From assembly GCF_025909975.1 (NCBI RefSeq), contig NZ_JAPCIO010000007.1, forward strand, positions 124,345-188,344: DNA of 64,000 bases, written 5' to 3'. This DNA is from Flavobacterium lacisediminis. GTDB lineage: Bacteria; Bacteroidota; Bacteroidia; Flavobacteriales; Flavobacteriaceae. Position numbers and translations under genes: made by a program. The notes beneath the pieces are model-generated. The model did no database searches. It worked only from the letters and a program-made list of their open reading frames with translations, and was not told the origin of the DNA. Position 1 is the first letter of the stretch. Every line of letters begins with the position of its first letter. This document shows positions 28,345-37,710 of this stretch, one piece after another.

Positions 28345-29331
28345 TTATGATGATACGATATCGGATACTTTTACCAATTCCATATCTATTTCACTTTGTC
28401 CTTTAATGGCTTGTTCTAGTGGTGTTAAGGTTACTTTATCTTGATATAAGCCCACCATGAAATTTGATTTTCCTTCTAATAACGTTTCAACTGCTTTAAC
28501 TCCAAGTCTAGACGCTAAAACTCTATCAAAACAAGATGGAGAACCACCACGTTGCATGTGTCCTAAAACCGAAACACGAACGTCATATTCTGGCATGTTT
28601 TCTTCGATGTAATCTTTTAGTTCGAAAACGTTTTTACCAATTTTATCTCCTTCAGAAACAACAACAATACTTGAAGTTTTTCCTGAATCCTTACTTCTTT
28701 TTAATGATTCCACTAAACGTTCTAAACCAAAATCTTCTTCAGGAATTAGAATTTCTTCTGCTCCTGCTCCAATTCCAGCATTTAGAGCTATGTGACCCGC
28801 ATCTCTTCCCATTACTTCAACGAAAAATAATCGGTTATGAGAGTTTGCTGTATCTCTGATTTTATCGATTGCATCAATTACGGTATTCAAAGCGGTGTCG
28901 TATCCTAATGTATGACTTGTTCCAAAAATATCGTTATCAATGGTGCCTGGAATTCCAATCACAGGAAATCCGTATTCTTCATTGAAGATTTCAGCACCTG
29001 TAAAACTACCATCTCCACCAATTACTACAAATGAATCAATTCCAGCTGCCACTAAATTGTCGTATGCTTTTTTTCTTCCTTCTGCGGTACGAAAATCTGC
29101 CGAACGTGCTGATTTTAAAATTGTACCTCCTTTATTAATAATGTTTTTAACATCACGAGGTCCCATTTCTTTAAAATCACCTTCTATCATTCCTTGGTAT
29201 CCTCTGTAAATACCAACACATTCTACATTATAATAAGCACAAGCTCTAACTACTGCACGAATGGCAGCATTCATTCCTGGAGAATCTCCACCAGAAGTTA
29301 AAACACCTACTCTTTTAATCTTTGTTGACAT
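28345..29331 (-). CDS. pfkA: ATP-dependent 6-phosphofructokinase
   Basis: A 328-residue enzyme phosphorylating fructose 6-phosphate. ATP site GVLTSGGDSPGMNAAIRAV, GGDGSFTGA, substrate/catalytic PGTIDNDI, and VEVMGRDAGHIAL are canonical for the bacterial ATP-PFK (the Gly of GGDGS is typical of the ATP rather than PPi enzyme). First gene of the pfkA-gap pair. Confidence 0.97.
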   Translation of the reverse strand: MSTKIKRVGVLTSGGDSPGMNAAIRAVVRACAYYNVECVGIYRGYQGMIEGDFKEMGPRDVKNIINKGGTILKSARSADFRTAEGRKKAYDNLVAAGIDSFVVIGGDGSFTGAEIFNEEYGFPVIGIPGTIDNDIFGTSHTLGYDTALNTVIDAIDKIRDTANSHNRLFFVEVMGRDAGHIALNAGIGAGAEEILIPEEDFGLERLVESLKRSKDSGKTSSIVVVSEGDKIGKNVFELKDYIEENMPEYDVRVSVLGHMQRGGSPSCFDRVLASRLGVKAVETLLEGKSNFMVGLYQDKVTLTPLEQAIKGQSEIDMELVKVSDIVSS

Positions 29332-29466
29332 ATATTTTGATTGTTTATGTAAAGTTATAAAACGAAAAATAAAAAAACAGTGATTCTTGCAAACTATTTA
29401 ATAATAGTCGCAAATTCAAACGTTTTCGTTAATAACTTTTTGATTTTTCTACTAAAAAACTACGAA

Positions 29467-32400
29467 TTAATCGATTTCAGGAACCCTAACTGGTTCTTGT
29501 TTTGTAGTTTCAGTTGCTTTTAATTTTCTTTGATTTATAAATTCAATAAACTCTGGTGGAAACTCAGAATCTGGTAGTTCATCTTGCGATTTAGAAGAAT
29601 CTTTTTTCTTTTTATTATTATTGAATATTTTCTGCAACATTTCTTTGAATGTATCAAATTCAACATTGTAAGTAATTCCTAGACCTTGTGTATATCCAAT
29701 TCCTTCTCCTACATAATTAATATCATTTTCACGATTGAAAACATGAGCGTTTAATGTACCGTCTTCATTAATTTGAATAAGGACTTCTAAATTTCCAACA
29801 ATAACAGATTCTGTAACACCTCCCACAGGAACTCCAACTTTACCATTTATAGAAATTCTGTCATTAATTCGAGTATTCATTGTTACCCCAACTCTATCTG
29901 ATATATCAGTTAATCTATTTCCTTGCGAATAATCTAATCCTAATTGTAAGTTACTATCTTGATCAGCAAACAAACCATTAATAATAGAACTTGCTCCTTC
30001 AATCAAAGAACCATAAGCGGCATTACCTGTAGATTCTGCTGTTACAAAAGAACCAGTTGCCATTAAAGCAAATGCTTGAGTTTGTCTTGTATCTTTATCT
30101 TGTAGCTTATAATCAATTTCACTTTTTAACACTGAACTAACTGTTGGAAAATCAATATTAAAATCAGGTTGTGGGTTGCTTAAATTTCCGTTTAGTAAAA
30201 TGGTAACATTTGTATCAACTTTTCTGTTAAAAGAAGCACTTTCAACTAAAACAGCCGGATTTGCCATGGTTTTATAGGTAGCCTTTAAATCTAAAACCGC
30301 ATTCATAGGTTGACCATCCCAACGAATAGTCCCTCCTTTTTCAACGCTGAATTTTTTATCTATAATTCCACCATATTTAAAATTATATTGTCCTTCTTGA
30401 ACAATAAAATCACCAAACATTTCAAACTTGCCAAGTGTATTAATATTCATTTGCATAGAACCTACACCATTACCTTTCATAGCATGTCCGGTTTCTCTAT
30501 CAAGAATAATCTCAATTTCGGCATCAGTATCAATATCAAAATTAAAATCAAGTTCTATTCCTTCGTATCGGCTTTCTTTTGCAATTTTTCCAGTTAATGA
30601 TTTTTGATATTCCTCTACTGTCATGAAATTGATAAAAGAATTATTTCCTAAATCTTCTTCGTCATTTACAGGAATTTTAATAGAAGTTCCTTTTTCTGAT
30701 TCACCTGCCACTTTGATATTTAAAGCATCTACAGAACCTGTAATACTAGCCTTACCTTTCATAAAAGCTGTTCCATAATAATAAGCATCTTCTGAATCTT
30801 TTGTATCTAAAGCTAATATATTATCAGAAATTAAATGCAAATCAAGTTCCCAATCACCAAGGTTTTCATGACGTATTGTACCATCAATCACCCCTTTCGT
30901 TTTATATTTGGTATCTGTTACTTCGATTTTTCTTAAACTAAATTGATGCTCAGTTAAATCAACAATGGCATTTTTTTCAAATGCATAATCTACATTCAAA
31001 TAAGGTACTCGCATTCCTGCATTATTAAGATAGAGTCGTCCGTCCATTTCAGGCTCTGTGAGAGAACCACCAATTGTTGTTCTACCTGTCGCATTTCCTC
31101 TAACATCAGACAAAACATTTCCAAGCAGCGAACCAAAAGGTGCTAAATTGAATTTTTCGAAACCTGCTACTAAATCTAAACTTGATTGTTGTCCAACAAA
31201 ATTAATGTTCCCATCAAGAAAAAAGTGTTCTTCTCCTTCTTGTTTTAAACTAGAATTCACTTTAAACTGATTGAAATTTTCATTTCCTTCAATTTTAAAA
31301 TCTAAATCGCCAAGTAAAAACTTATTAATTTTCAAACTATCAATAGTAAGGCTCGAAATTGGTTCATATTTATTTCGATCTTGTTTGTAAGTAATGTTTC
31401 CATTAATTTTTCCACCAAAAGACAAACTATCCAAAGAAGGTGTGACTTTGTTTAAGTCTACATCGTCGAAAGAAAGTTTAAAATCTTTATAAGTAGAATC
31501 GCGCATTGTTCCAAAGAAATCAATTTTTTGATTGTTGTGAGATAATGTTAGTTTTTCAAAATTGAAATTTTTAAGATTTTTATCAAAAACTATTTTATTA
31601 TCATTGGTTTCTCCTTCATTTATAAACCATAAATAATCTTTGAATTTAATTTCTGATTTTTTAAATCCAAGAATAGATTGTTTCTCTTCGTTTATAGTGT
31701 GGTATAAGTTTAAATCATAAGTGTCTTCACTTTTTGGACCACCTTTGAATTCAGAACGCACAAATAATGTATCATTTAAAGTAACGTTAATCAAATTAAA
31801 ATCGGCAATTTTATATTTGTCATTTTTAATTGAATCAACTGTGATATACGCATTATATAAAGGGTTCTTATTATCGATATCAATCTTTACGTTATCAATA
31901 GTATTATTATATGCTACAATATTTGGAGAAGCAAAATCAAAAACAAACTTGCCTTCATCGCCATTAATTTTTCCTTTTAACTTAGTGTTTTCAGAAATTT
32001 TGACATCGGGAACAAACACTTCTACAATTTTATCGTGAAGCGTTAAATCGAAGTTTATGAATTGTCCTTTTTCTAATTTGTTCGGAGAATAATTAGCATA
32101 CAAACTTCCAAGAGCATTTTCAACCATTTTTTGCACTTGGTTAACCTTATATTTTCCTACAATTTGTCCTGTTATAATATCTGGAGAATTAATATCAATA
32201 GTTCTTACCCTATCAGCATCAAAAGAAGAAACCACTTCAAAATCATCAAAATAGTATGAGTTTTTACTATTTTGATAAGAAACATTATTAATTTGCAGAA
32301 TTCCTGCTAAATCATCAATGGTATTTCCAGCTGCTTTAAAATTAATATTCCCTTTAAAAATGGAAATAGAGTCAGTTTTATAAAAATTCAGAACATGTAA

Positions 32401-33906
32401 ATCGGCATAATCAATCTGAGCTTTAAAATCATAGTTTTTTGCTTTCAAACTTAAATCGATAGTTCCATCGAAATCCATTTTCAAATTTGGATCATTACTG
32501 TTGAAATATCCTTTATAATATGGCATTTTCATACTACCATCAACTGTAATATTTTGATAGTTGTATCCGTTGTAATAAAATTTTCTTATTTCTCCTTTAA
32601 TAGCCGTATTTAATAATTTTTGTGTAAACCCTCTTCCATCTACATCTAAATTTACGGTTGCTCTTCCAATCTCTTGTTTACCTAATAAAGTTCCTAGGTC
32701 AAAATCATTTAAAATTAGAGTTCCTTTATATAATGCATTATCAATAAAATCTATATTCTGCATAGAAAGATTACTCTCTAACTCTCCTAATTTTGACATC
32801 ATATAAACATCAGCATTAATGTATTTTTGAGTCAATTCTACACCACCAATCATATTTACCGTTCCAAGCTTATCTAGAGTTGAAGGTAAATTTTTTCCTA
32901 AAATACGAGGTAAAATCGCTTTTAATCGTACATAACTAGAAGTAAGTCTATCAAAATTTCCTTTCATGTAAAAAGCTTGATCACCTTTTCCAAAAAGATT
33001 TTGAAAATTAATAGTACCAATAATCTCCGATTGATTTTTATCGACTAATTTTAAATTATGTGTCGTGAAATTGTTCAATGTTCCAACCAAATGCGTATCC
33101 ACATAGAAAACATTGTTTTTTCCAAATTCGTTGTAGAAATAATTCAAATCGTTTGAAGCAATCGAAGCTTTATCAAATTGAACATCAAAAACAACTTTGT
33201 TATTAAAATCAGAAAAATCTTTTCGGTCGTATTTTAACTCTACTCTACCTTTCATTTCCGATTCAGGCGTTTTCATCGATAAACCATCTAGCAAAATATT
33301 CTTTTTGGTATAGGTAAAATCAGATGTAATATTTTCAACCACTAAACCTCGATGATCTTTAAACGATAACTTATCAATGTATGTAGTAACGTTTGCACCT
33401 TTTATGAAAAAATCTTTAATTTCTCCATTAAGCTGAGTAAAATCAAGCATTTTTGGAGTCTTAAGATTGTGATCGATGTATTGAAAACGGCTGTTAAAAA
33501 CAGTCATTTTATTTGCTTTCATTCTAAATTTTCCCGAAGAAGGTGAGCCATCATCAAATGCTTCAATGAATTTATCTAGATTAGTATACTTTTCACCTTT
33601 GTAATTTACAATACGTGCATCTAATCCATTTAGTATCACATCTTTCATGTATGGATGCCCAGGATCGTAAATCTTTTTGAAACTTAAAATGGAAGTATTT
33701 AGCTTTTTAATGTAAAACAAGGTGTCTTGATGATGATCTAAAACCAATACATCTCCTAGTTTTACACTTCCAAAAGGCGTTATAGCAACCTTACCTATCG
33801 AAATATTAGTCCCGTACGATTTATTTAATTCGTCAGTTGCATATTTCCCCAAAGAAGTTTGAACAAAAGGCAATGACAAAAGAATACCCAACAACAATAG
33901 AAGCAA
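29467..33906 (-). CDS. tamB: TamB/DUF490-family translocation and assembly module protein
   Basis: A protein of about 1480 residues with an N-terminal membrane helix and a very long beta-rich body ending in the DUF490 domain (about residues 1100-1430, SVEKGGTIRWDGQPMNAVLD, PQPDFNIDFPTVSS, RVGVTMNTRINDRISINGKV). TamB-type proteins bridge the periplasm as a hydrophobic groove for phospholipid transport or outer-membrane protein assembly. The coordinates use a TTG at 33904-33906, yet that start would cut the helix: in-frame codons continue upstream for 24 more residues (basic KERIKKFKKILFRT then hydrophobic) up to a stop at 33979-33981, with no ATG, GTG or TTG. The real start is probably a rare codon such as ATC at 33952-33954. 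Confidence 0.9.
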   Translation of the reverse strand: MLLLLLGILLSLPFVQTSLGKYATDELNKSYGTNISIGKVAITPFGSVKLGDVLVLDHHQDTLFYIKKLNTSILSFKKIYDPGHPYMKDVILNGLDARIVNYKGEKYTNLDKFIEAFDDGSPSSGKFRMKANKMTVFNSRFQYIDHNLKTPKMLDFTQLNGEIKDFFIKGANVTTYIDKLSFKDHRGLVVENITSDFTYTKKNILLDGLSMKTPESEMKGRVELKYDRKDFSDFNNKVVFDVQFDKASIASNDLNYFYNEFGKNNVFYVDTHLVGTLNNFTTHNLKLVDKNQSEIIGTINFQNLFGKGDQAFYMKGNFDRLTSSYVRLKAILPRILGKNLPSTLDKLGTVNMIGGVELTQKYINADVYMMSKLGELESNLSMQNIDFIDNALYKGTLILNDFDLGTLLGKQEIGRATVNLDVDGRGFTQKLLNTAIKGEIRKFYYNGYNYQNITVDGSMKMPYYKGYFNSNDPNLKMDFDGTIDLSLKAKNYDFKAQIDYADLHVLNFYKTDSISIFKGNINFKAAGNTIDDLAGILQINNVSYQNSKNSYYFDDFEVVSSFDADRVRTIDINSPDIITGQIVGKYKVNQVQKMVENALGSLYANYSPNKLEKGQFINFDLTLHDKIVEVFVPDVKISENTKLKGKINGDEGKFVFDFASPNIVAYNNTIDNVKIDIDNKNPLYNAYITVDSIKNDKYKIADFNLINVTLNDTLFVRSEFKGGPKSEDTYDLNLYHTINEEKQSILGFKKSEIKFKDYLWFINEGETNDNKIVFDKNLKNFNFEKLTLSHNNQKIDFFGTMRDSTYKDFKLSFDDVDLNKVTPSLDSLSFGGKINGNITYKQDRNKYEPISSLTIDSLKINKFLLGDLDFKIEGNENFNQFKVNSSLKQEGEEHFFLDGNINFVGQQSSLDLVAGFEKFNLAPFGSLLGNVLSDVRGNATGRTTIGGSLTEPEMDGRLYLNNAGMRVPYLNVDYAFEKNAIVDLTEHQFSLRKIEVTDTKYKTKGVIDGTIRHENLGDWELDLHLISDNILALDTKDSEDAYYYGTAFMKGKASITGSVDALNIKVAGESEKGTSIKIPVNDEEDLGNNSFINFMTVEEYQKSLTGKIAKESRYEGIELDFNFDIDTDAEIEIILDRETGHAMKGNGVGSMQMNINTLGKFEMFGDFIVQEGQYNFKYGGIIDKKFSVEKGGTIRWDGQPMNAVLDLKATYKTMANPAVLVESASFNRKVDTNVTILLNGNLSNPQPDFNIDFPTVSSVLKSEIDYKLQDKDTRQTQAFALMATGSFVTAESTGNAAYGSLIEGASSIINGLFADQDSNLQLGLDYSQGNRLTDISDRVGVTMNTRINDRISINGKVGVPVGGVTESVIVGNLEVLIQINEDGTLNAHVFNRENDINYVGEGIGYTQGLGITYNVEFDTFKEMLQKIFNNNKKKKDSSKSQDELPDSEFPPEFIEFINQRKLKATETTKQEPVRVPEID

Positions 33907-33979
33907 TAATATTGCAACTAAGGTTCTAAATAGTATTTTTTTAAATTTTTTGATACGTTCTTTTGTTTTAAATTTGCGT

Positions 33980-34012
33980 CAAAATTATCCCTATTGGGTA
34001 TAACCCAACAAA
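33980..34012 (-). promoter_or_regulatory. tamB promoter
   Basis: Read on the minus strand: TTTG (34012-34009), 21-nt spacer, TAATTTTG (33987-33980). Both boxes fit the Bacteroidota consensus. The spacer holds the palindrome TTGGGTATAACCCAA (33994-34008). Transcription would begin near 33973, only some 20 nt before the basic N-terminal codons of TamB. Confidence 0.6.
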
Positions 34013-34059
34013 AATAGGGAATTTTGTAAGATAATTATAATATCTTTAGTTCAAATTTC

Positions 34060-35091
34060 ATGCCTAAAATGACAGAAAGAAAAATATATACTTTAGCTAT
34101 CGAAAGTTCGTGTGATGACACTGCTGCTGCAATACTTTGTAACGATGTAGTATTATCAAATATTGTAGCACGTCAGGCAATTCATGAAGAATATGGCGGC
34201 GTCGTTCCTGAGTTGGCTTCGAGAGCTCACCAACAAAATATTGTTCCAGTTGTAGATGTTGCAATTAAAAAAGCAGGAATAACTAAAAATGACTTGAATT
34301 GCATAGCTTTTACGCAAGGTCCAGGATTAATGGGTTCGCTTTTAGTGGGTGGTTCTTTTGCGAAATCGATGAGTATGGCGTTAGACATTCCGTTGATTGC
34401 AATTAATCATATGAAAGCACATATTTTAGCTCATTTTATTGCCGAAGAAGGATATGAAAAACCAACATTTCCGTTTATTGCCTTAACTATTTCAGGTGGA
34501 CACACGCAAATTGTAAAAGTGAATAGCTTTTTTGATATGGAAATTATTGGCGAAACTACCGATGATGCTGTTGGTGAAGCATTTGATAAAAGTGCCAAAA
34601 TTTTAGGACTTCCCTATCCTGGCGGACCTTTAGTAGATAAATTTGCTCATGAAGGGAATCCGAAAGCGTTTCCATTTACCAAACCAAAAGTTGACGGATT
34701 GAATTTTAGTTTTAGTGGATTAAAAACTCAAATCTTATATTTCGTTCAGAAAAATGTAGCATTGAATCCTAATTTCATCGAAGAAAACAAAGCGGATATT
34801 TGTGCTTCCATCCAATATACCATTATCAATATTTTAATGGATAAGCTGAAATTAGCGGTTGCTGAAACGGGAATTAATCAGATTGCAATTGGTGGTGGTG
34901 TTTCGGCGAATTCTGGAATTAGAACTACATTAAAAGAAGCAGAAAAAAAATATGGTTGGAAAACGTATATTCCTAAATTTGAATACACAACCGACAATGC
35001 TGCTATGATTGGAATTGTAGGTTATTATAACTTTTTAGAAGGAAATTTTAGCAACGCTGAAATAACATCTAAAGCACGAATTGAATTTTAA
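34060..35091 (+). CDS. tsaD: tRNA N6-adenosine threonylcarbamoyltransferase TsaD
   Basis: A 343-residue Kae1/Qri7-family enzyme that attaches threonylcarbamoyl to A37 of tRNA. AIESSCDDTAAAIL, GPGLMGSLLVGGSFA, metal-binding HMKAHILAH, SGGHTQIV and AIGGGVSAN are all seen. An alternative start three codons on (MTERK) is possible. Divergent from tamB, followed 5 nt later by rsmE. Confidence 0.97.
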   Translation: MPKMTERKIYTLAIESSCDDTAAAILCNDVVLSNIVARQAIHEEYGGVVPELASRAHQQNIVPVVDVAIKKAGITKNDLNCIAFTQGPGLMGSLLVGGSFAKSMSMALDIPLIAINHMKAHILAHFIAEEGYEKPTFPFIALTISGGHTQIVKVNSFFDMEIIGETTDDAVGEAFDKSAKILGLPYPGGPLVDKFAHEGNPKAFPFTKPKVDGLNFSFSGLKTQILYFVQKNVALNPNFIEENKADICASIQYTIINILMDKLKLAVAETGINQIAIGGGVSANSGIRTTLKEAEKKYGWKTYIPKFEYTTDNAAMIGIVGYYNFLEGNFSNAEITSKARIEF

Positions 35092-35096
35092 ATCCT

Positions 35097-35801
35097 ATGC
35101 AATTATTCTATAATTCCGACATAAAACAAGGTGATTCAAACTTCTTTTTCGACAAAGAAGAAAGTAAACACATCGTTAAAGTATTACGTAAAAAAGAAAG
35201 TGATAAAATATTTATTACTAATGGATTAGGTTTTTTATTTGAATCTGAAATCATTTTAGCTTCTGAGAAAAAATGTGAAGTAAAAATCATCAAAGAAACA
35301 TTCAAAGAACCAGATTCTTTTTACACACATATTGCTGTTGCTCCTACCAAAATGAACGACCGATTAGAATGGTTTTTAGAAAAAGCAACTGAAATTGGCA
35401 TTCACGAAATTACACCAATCATTTGTGATCATTCGGAACGAAAAGTGTATAAAATTGATAGAGCGGAAAAAATTATTCAAGCTGCCATGAAACAATCGTT
35501 ACATTATTATTTACCTAAAATTAATGAACCTGTTTCTCTTTCACAATTTGTAAAATCAAACATCGACGGACAAAAATACATCGCTCATTGCGAAGAAACA
35601 GATAAGAAATCGTTTAAAAACGAAGTTAATAAAAATTATAAAGTAACTATCTTAATTGGTCCGGAAGGCGATTTTTCAACAAAAGAAATCAATTTGGCGA
35701 TTGAAAATAATTTTATTCCTGTAACTTTGGGAAATACAAGATTGCGAACAGAAACTGCAGCTTTAGTAGCCTGTCATACAATTGCACTTATAAATGAATA
35801 A
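35097..35801 (+). CDS. rsmE: 16S rRNA (uracil(1498)-N(3))-methyltransferase
   Basis: A 234-residue SPOUT methyltransferase. The N-terminal PUA-like part includes EESKHIVKVLR-like sequence, and the knot domain shows LIGPEGDFSTKE and VTLGNTRLRTETAA that bind SAM. Length is standard. It overlaps the DUF4159 gene by 8 nt. Confidence 0.95.
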   Translation: MQLFYNSDIKQGDSNFFFDKEESKHIVKVLRKKESDKIFITNGLGFLFESEIILASEKKCEVKIIKETFKEPDSFYTHIAVAPTKMNDRLEWFLEKATEIGIHEITPIICDHSERKVYKIDRAEKIIQAAMKQSLHYYLPKINEPVSLSQFVKSNIDGQKYIAHCEETDKKSFKNEVNKNYKVTILIGPEGDFSTKEINLAIENNFIPVTLGNTRLRTETAALVACHTIALINE

Positions 35802-36435
35802 ACTTTTAGCTATTGGAATTTTATTAGTTTGGAATTTGGGCTTTACCCAAGAAATCGCAGTTGCCAAATATTCTGGTGGTGGTGATTGGTATTCGAATCC
35901 AACTTCTTTACCCAATTTAGCTAAATTTTGCAATCAAAACATCAATACAAAACTCAATACAAAAATAGCAACTGTCGAAGTTGGCAGTTCTGAAATATTC
36001 ACCTATCCTTTTGTACACATGACGGGACACGGAAACGTGGTTTTTAGTGCGAATGATGTAATTAATCTTAGAAATTATCTTACTTCTGGCGGTTTTTTAC
36101 ATATTGATGATAATTACGGTATGGACGAATACATCAGAAAAGAAATTAAAAAAATATTTCCTGATAATCCATTAACTGAAATTCCGTTTAACCACATAAT
36201 ATTTCAAGAACCATTTGCTTTTCCTGGTGGATTGCCTAAAATTCACGAACACGATAATCAAAAACCACAAGCTTTTGGAATTTTTATAGAAGGTAGAATT
36301 GTACTTTTATATACTTACCAAACCGATTTAGGAGATGGCTGGGAAGACGCCGAAGTTCATAATGATCCTGTTCAAGTTCGTGAAAAAGCACTAAAAATGG
36401 GCGCTAACATCTTAAATTATGTTTTTAAAAATTAA
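35794..36435 (+). CDS. DUF4159 secreted protein
   Basis: A 213-residue protein with a signal peptide (residues 1-18, FTQ end) and a domain resembling the flavodoxin-like/GATase-like fold of DUF4159: VAKYSGGGDWYSNPTSLPNL, PFVHMTGHGNVVFS, GGFLHIDDNYGMDE, HIIFQEPFAFPGGLPKIHEHD. Its role is unknown. It starts within the rsmE reading frame, so it is translationally coupled to that rRNA methyltransferase, an arrangement seen in Bacteroidota. Confidence 0.85.
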   Translation: MNKLLAIGILLVWNLGFTQEIAVAKYSGGGDWYSNPTSLPNLAKFCNQNINTKLNTKIATVEVGSSEIFTYPFVHMTGHGNVVFSANDVINLRNYLTSGGFLHIDDNYGMDEYIRKEIKKIFPDNPLTEIPFNHIIFQEPFAFPGGLPKIHEHDNQKPQAFGIFIEGRIVLLYTYQTDLGDGWEDAEVHNDPVQVREKALKMGANILNYVFKN

Positions 36436-36672
36436 TTCCACTACAGAAAAAATTTTTGAAATTTTAACATAAACTGCAGAAAAACTACAGCAATTTATTT
36501 TTCAATACCTTTTAATTTTGATTTATTATCATTTGAAAACGAAAATGTAATGTTATACAATTTTTAAAGAAACTTTGATTTACTTTAAAAAAAAGATAAA
36601 CATTATACTAAAATGTTTAGAATATCGTTTTAAAATTGTTAACAAAATCAACTAACTAAAAATGTATTATTT
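36436..36672. other. 237-nt intergenic region, no gene seen
   Basis: Very AT-rich spacer between the DUF4159 gene and the M43 protease. I find no convincing TAnnTTTG promoter, terminator hairpin or short coding frame. Confidence 0.5.
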
Positions 36673-37632
36673 ATGAAAAAAATTCTTTTATCAGCAGTTT
36701 CTTTACTGCTATTGGTTTCTTGTAGTAACGAAGAATCAAACTCAACTAGCGATTTAGCAACGACTTCTACTCATGACCACAGAGGGTGCGCCTCACATGA
36801 AGTTCATGAGCAACAATTAAGAGAAAATCCAGAATTAGCTGCAAAAATGCAAGAAATCGAAAGATTTACTCAAAATGCAATAGCAAATGGAAGATTGGTT
36901 AATGGAAAAATTCAAATTCCGGTTGTAGTAAACGTATTATACAGAACTGCTGCTGAAAATATTTCTTTAACACAAATTCAATCTCAAATTGATGTATTGA
37001 ACAAAGATTTCAATGCAACAAATTCAGATTTTAACCATGTTCCTACTGTTTTCTCAGGAGTAAAAGCAAACGTTGGGATTTCATTCGTACTAGATGCTGT
37101 TTACAGAAAATCAACTACAAAAACATCATGGGGAACTCGTGATGCTATGAAAAAATCAACCCAAGGCGGAATCAATCCTACTTCTCCAACAACTAAATTA
37201 AACTTATGGGTTTGTACTATTGGTGGTGGAATTTTAGGATACGCACAATTCCCTGGTGGTTCATCTGCAACTGACGGAGTTGTTATTGATTCAAAATATT
37301 TAGGAACTACAGGTACTGCAACTGCTCCTTTCAACAAAGGAAGAACAGCTACTCACGAAGTAGGTCACTGGATGAATTTAAGACATATTTGGGGTGACAC
37401 TACTTGCGGAAGCGATTTAGTAAGCGATACTCCTACTCACAATACAGCTAATTACGGATTACCTGCCTTCCCTCACTACTCTACTTGTACAGGAACTCCT
37501 ATTGAAATGACAATGAACTATATGGATTATACAGATGATGCTGGAATGTACATGTTCTCAAACGGACAGAAAAGCAGAATGTTGGCCATTTTTGCATCTG
37601 GAGGCTCAAGATTTTCATTTGCTCAGCCATAA
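36673..37632 (+). CDS. secreted M43-family (pappalysin-like) zinc metalloprotease lipoprotein
   Basis: A 319-residue protein with a lipoprotein signal (LLVSC, Cys17). The catalytic motif is HEVGHWMNLRH (HExxHxxGxxH-type metzincin with Asn in the place of Gly) and the Met-turn is MNYMDYTDDA. Conserved RTATHEVGH and CGSDLVSDTP match M43 cytophagalysin-type enzymes. No type IX sorting domain is present, so it is probably kept at the outer membrane. It is monocistronic with a strong terminator. Confidence 0.9.
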   Translation: MKKILLSAVSLLLLVSCSNEESNSTSDLATTSTHDHRGCASHEVHEQQLRENPELAAKMQEIERFTQNAIANGRLVNGKIQIPVVVNVLYRTAAENISLTQIQSQIDVLNKDFNATNSDFNHVPTVFSGVKANVGISFVLDAVYRKSTTKTSWGTRDAMKKSTQGGINPTSPTTKLNLWVCTIGGGILGYAQFPGGSSATDGVVIDSKYLGTTGTATAPFNKGRTATHEVGHWMNLRHIWGDTTCGSDLVSDTPTHNTANYGLPAFPHYSTCTGTPIEMTMNYMDYTDDAGMYMFSNGQKSRMLAIFASGGSRFSFAQP

Positions 37633-37659
37633 TCAAATGCAAGTTTTAAGTTAATCATG

Positions 37660-37690
37660 AAAACTCACCATTATGTGGTGAGTTTTTTTT
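37660..37690 (+). terminator. terminator after the M43 protease
   Basis: AAACTCACCA and TGGTGAGTTT arms around a 4-5 nt loop followed by T8. Confidence 0.85.
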
Positions 37691-37710
37691 AATTTAGCAA
37701 AAAAGTAAAA

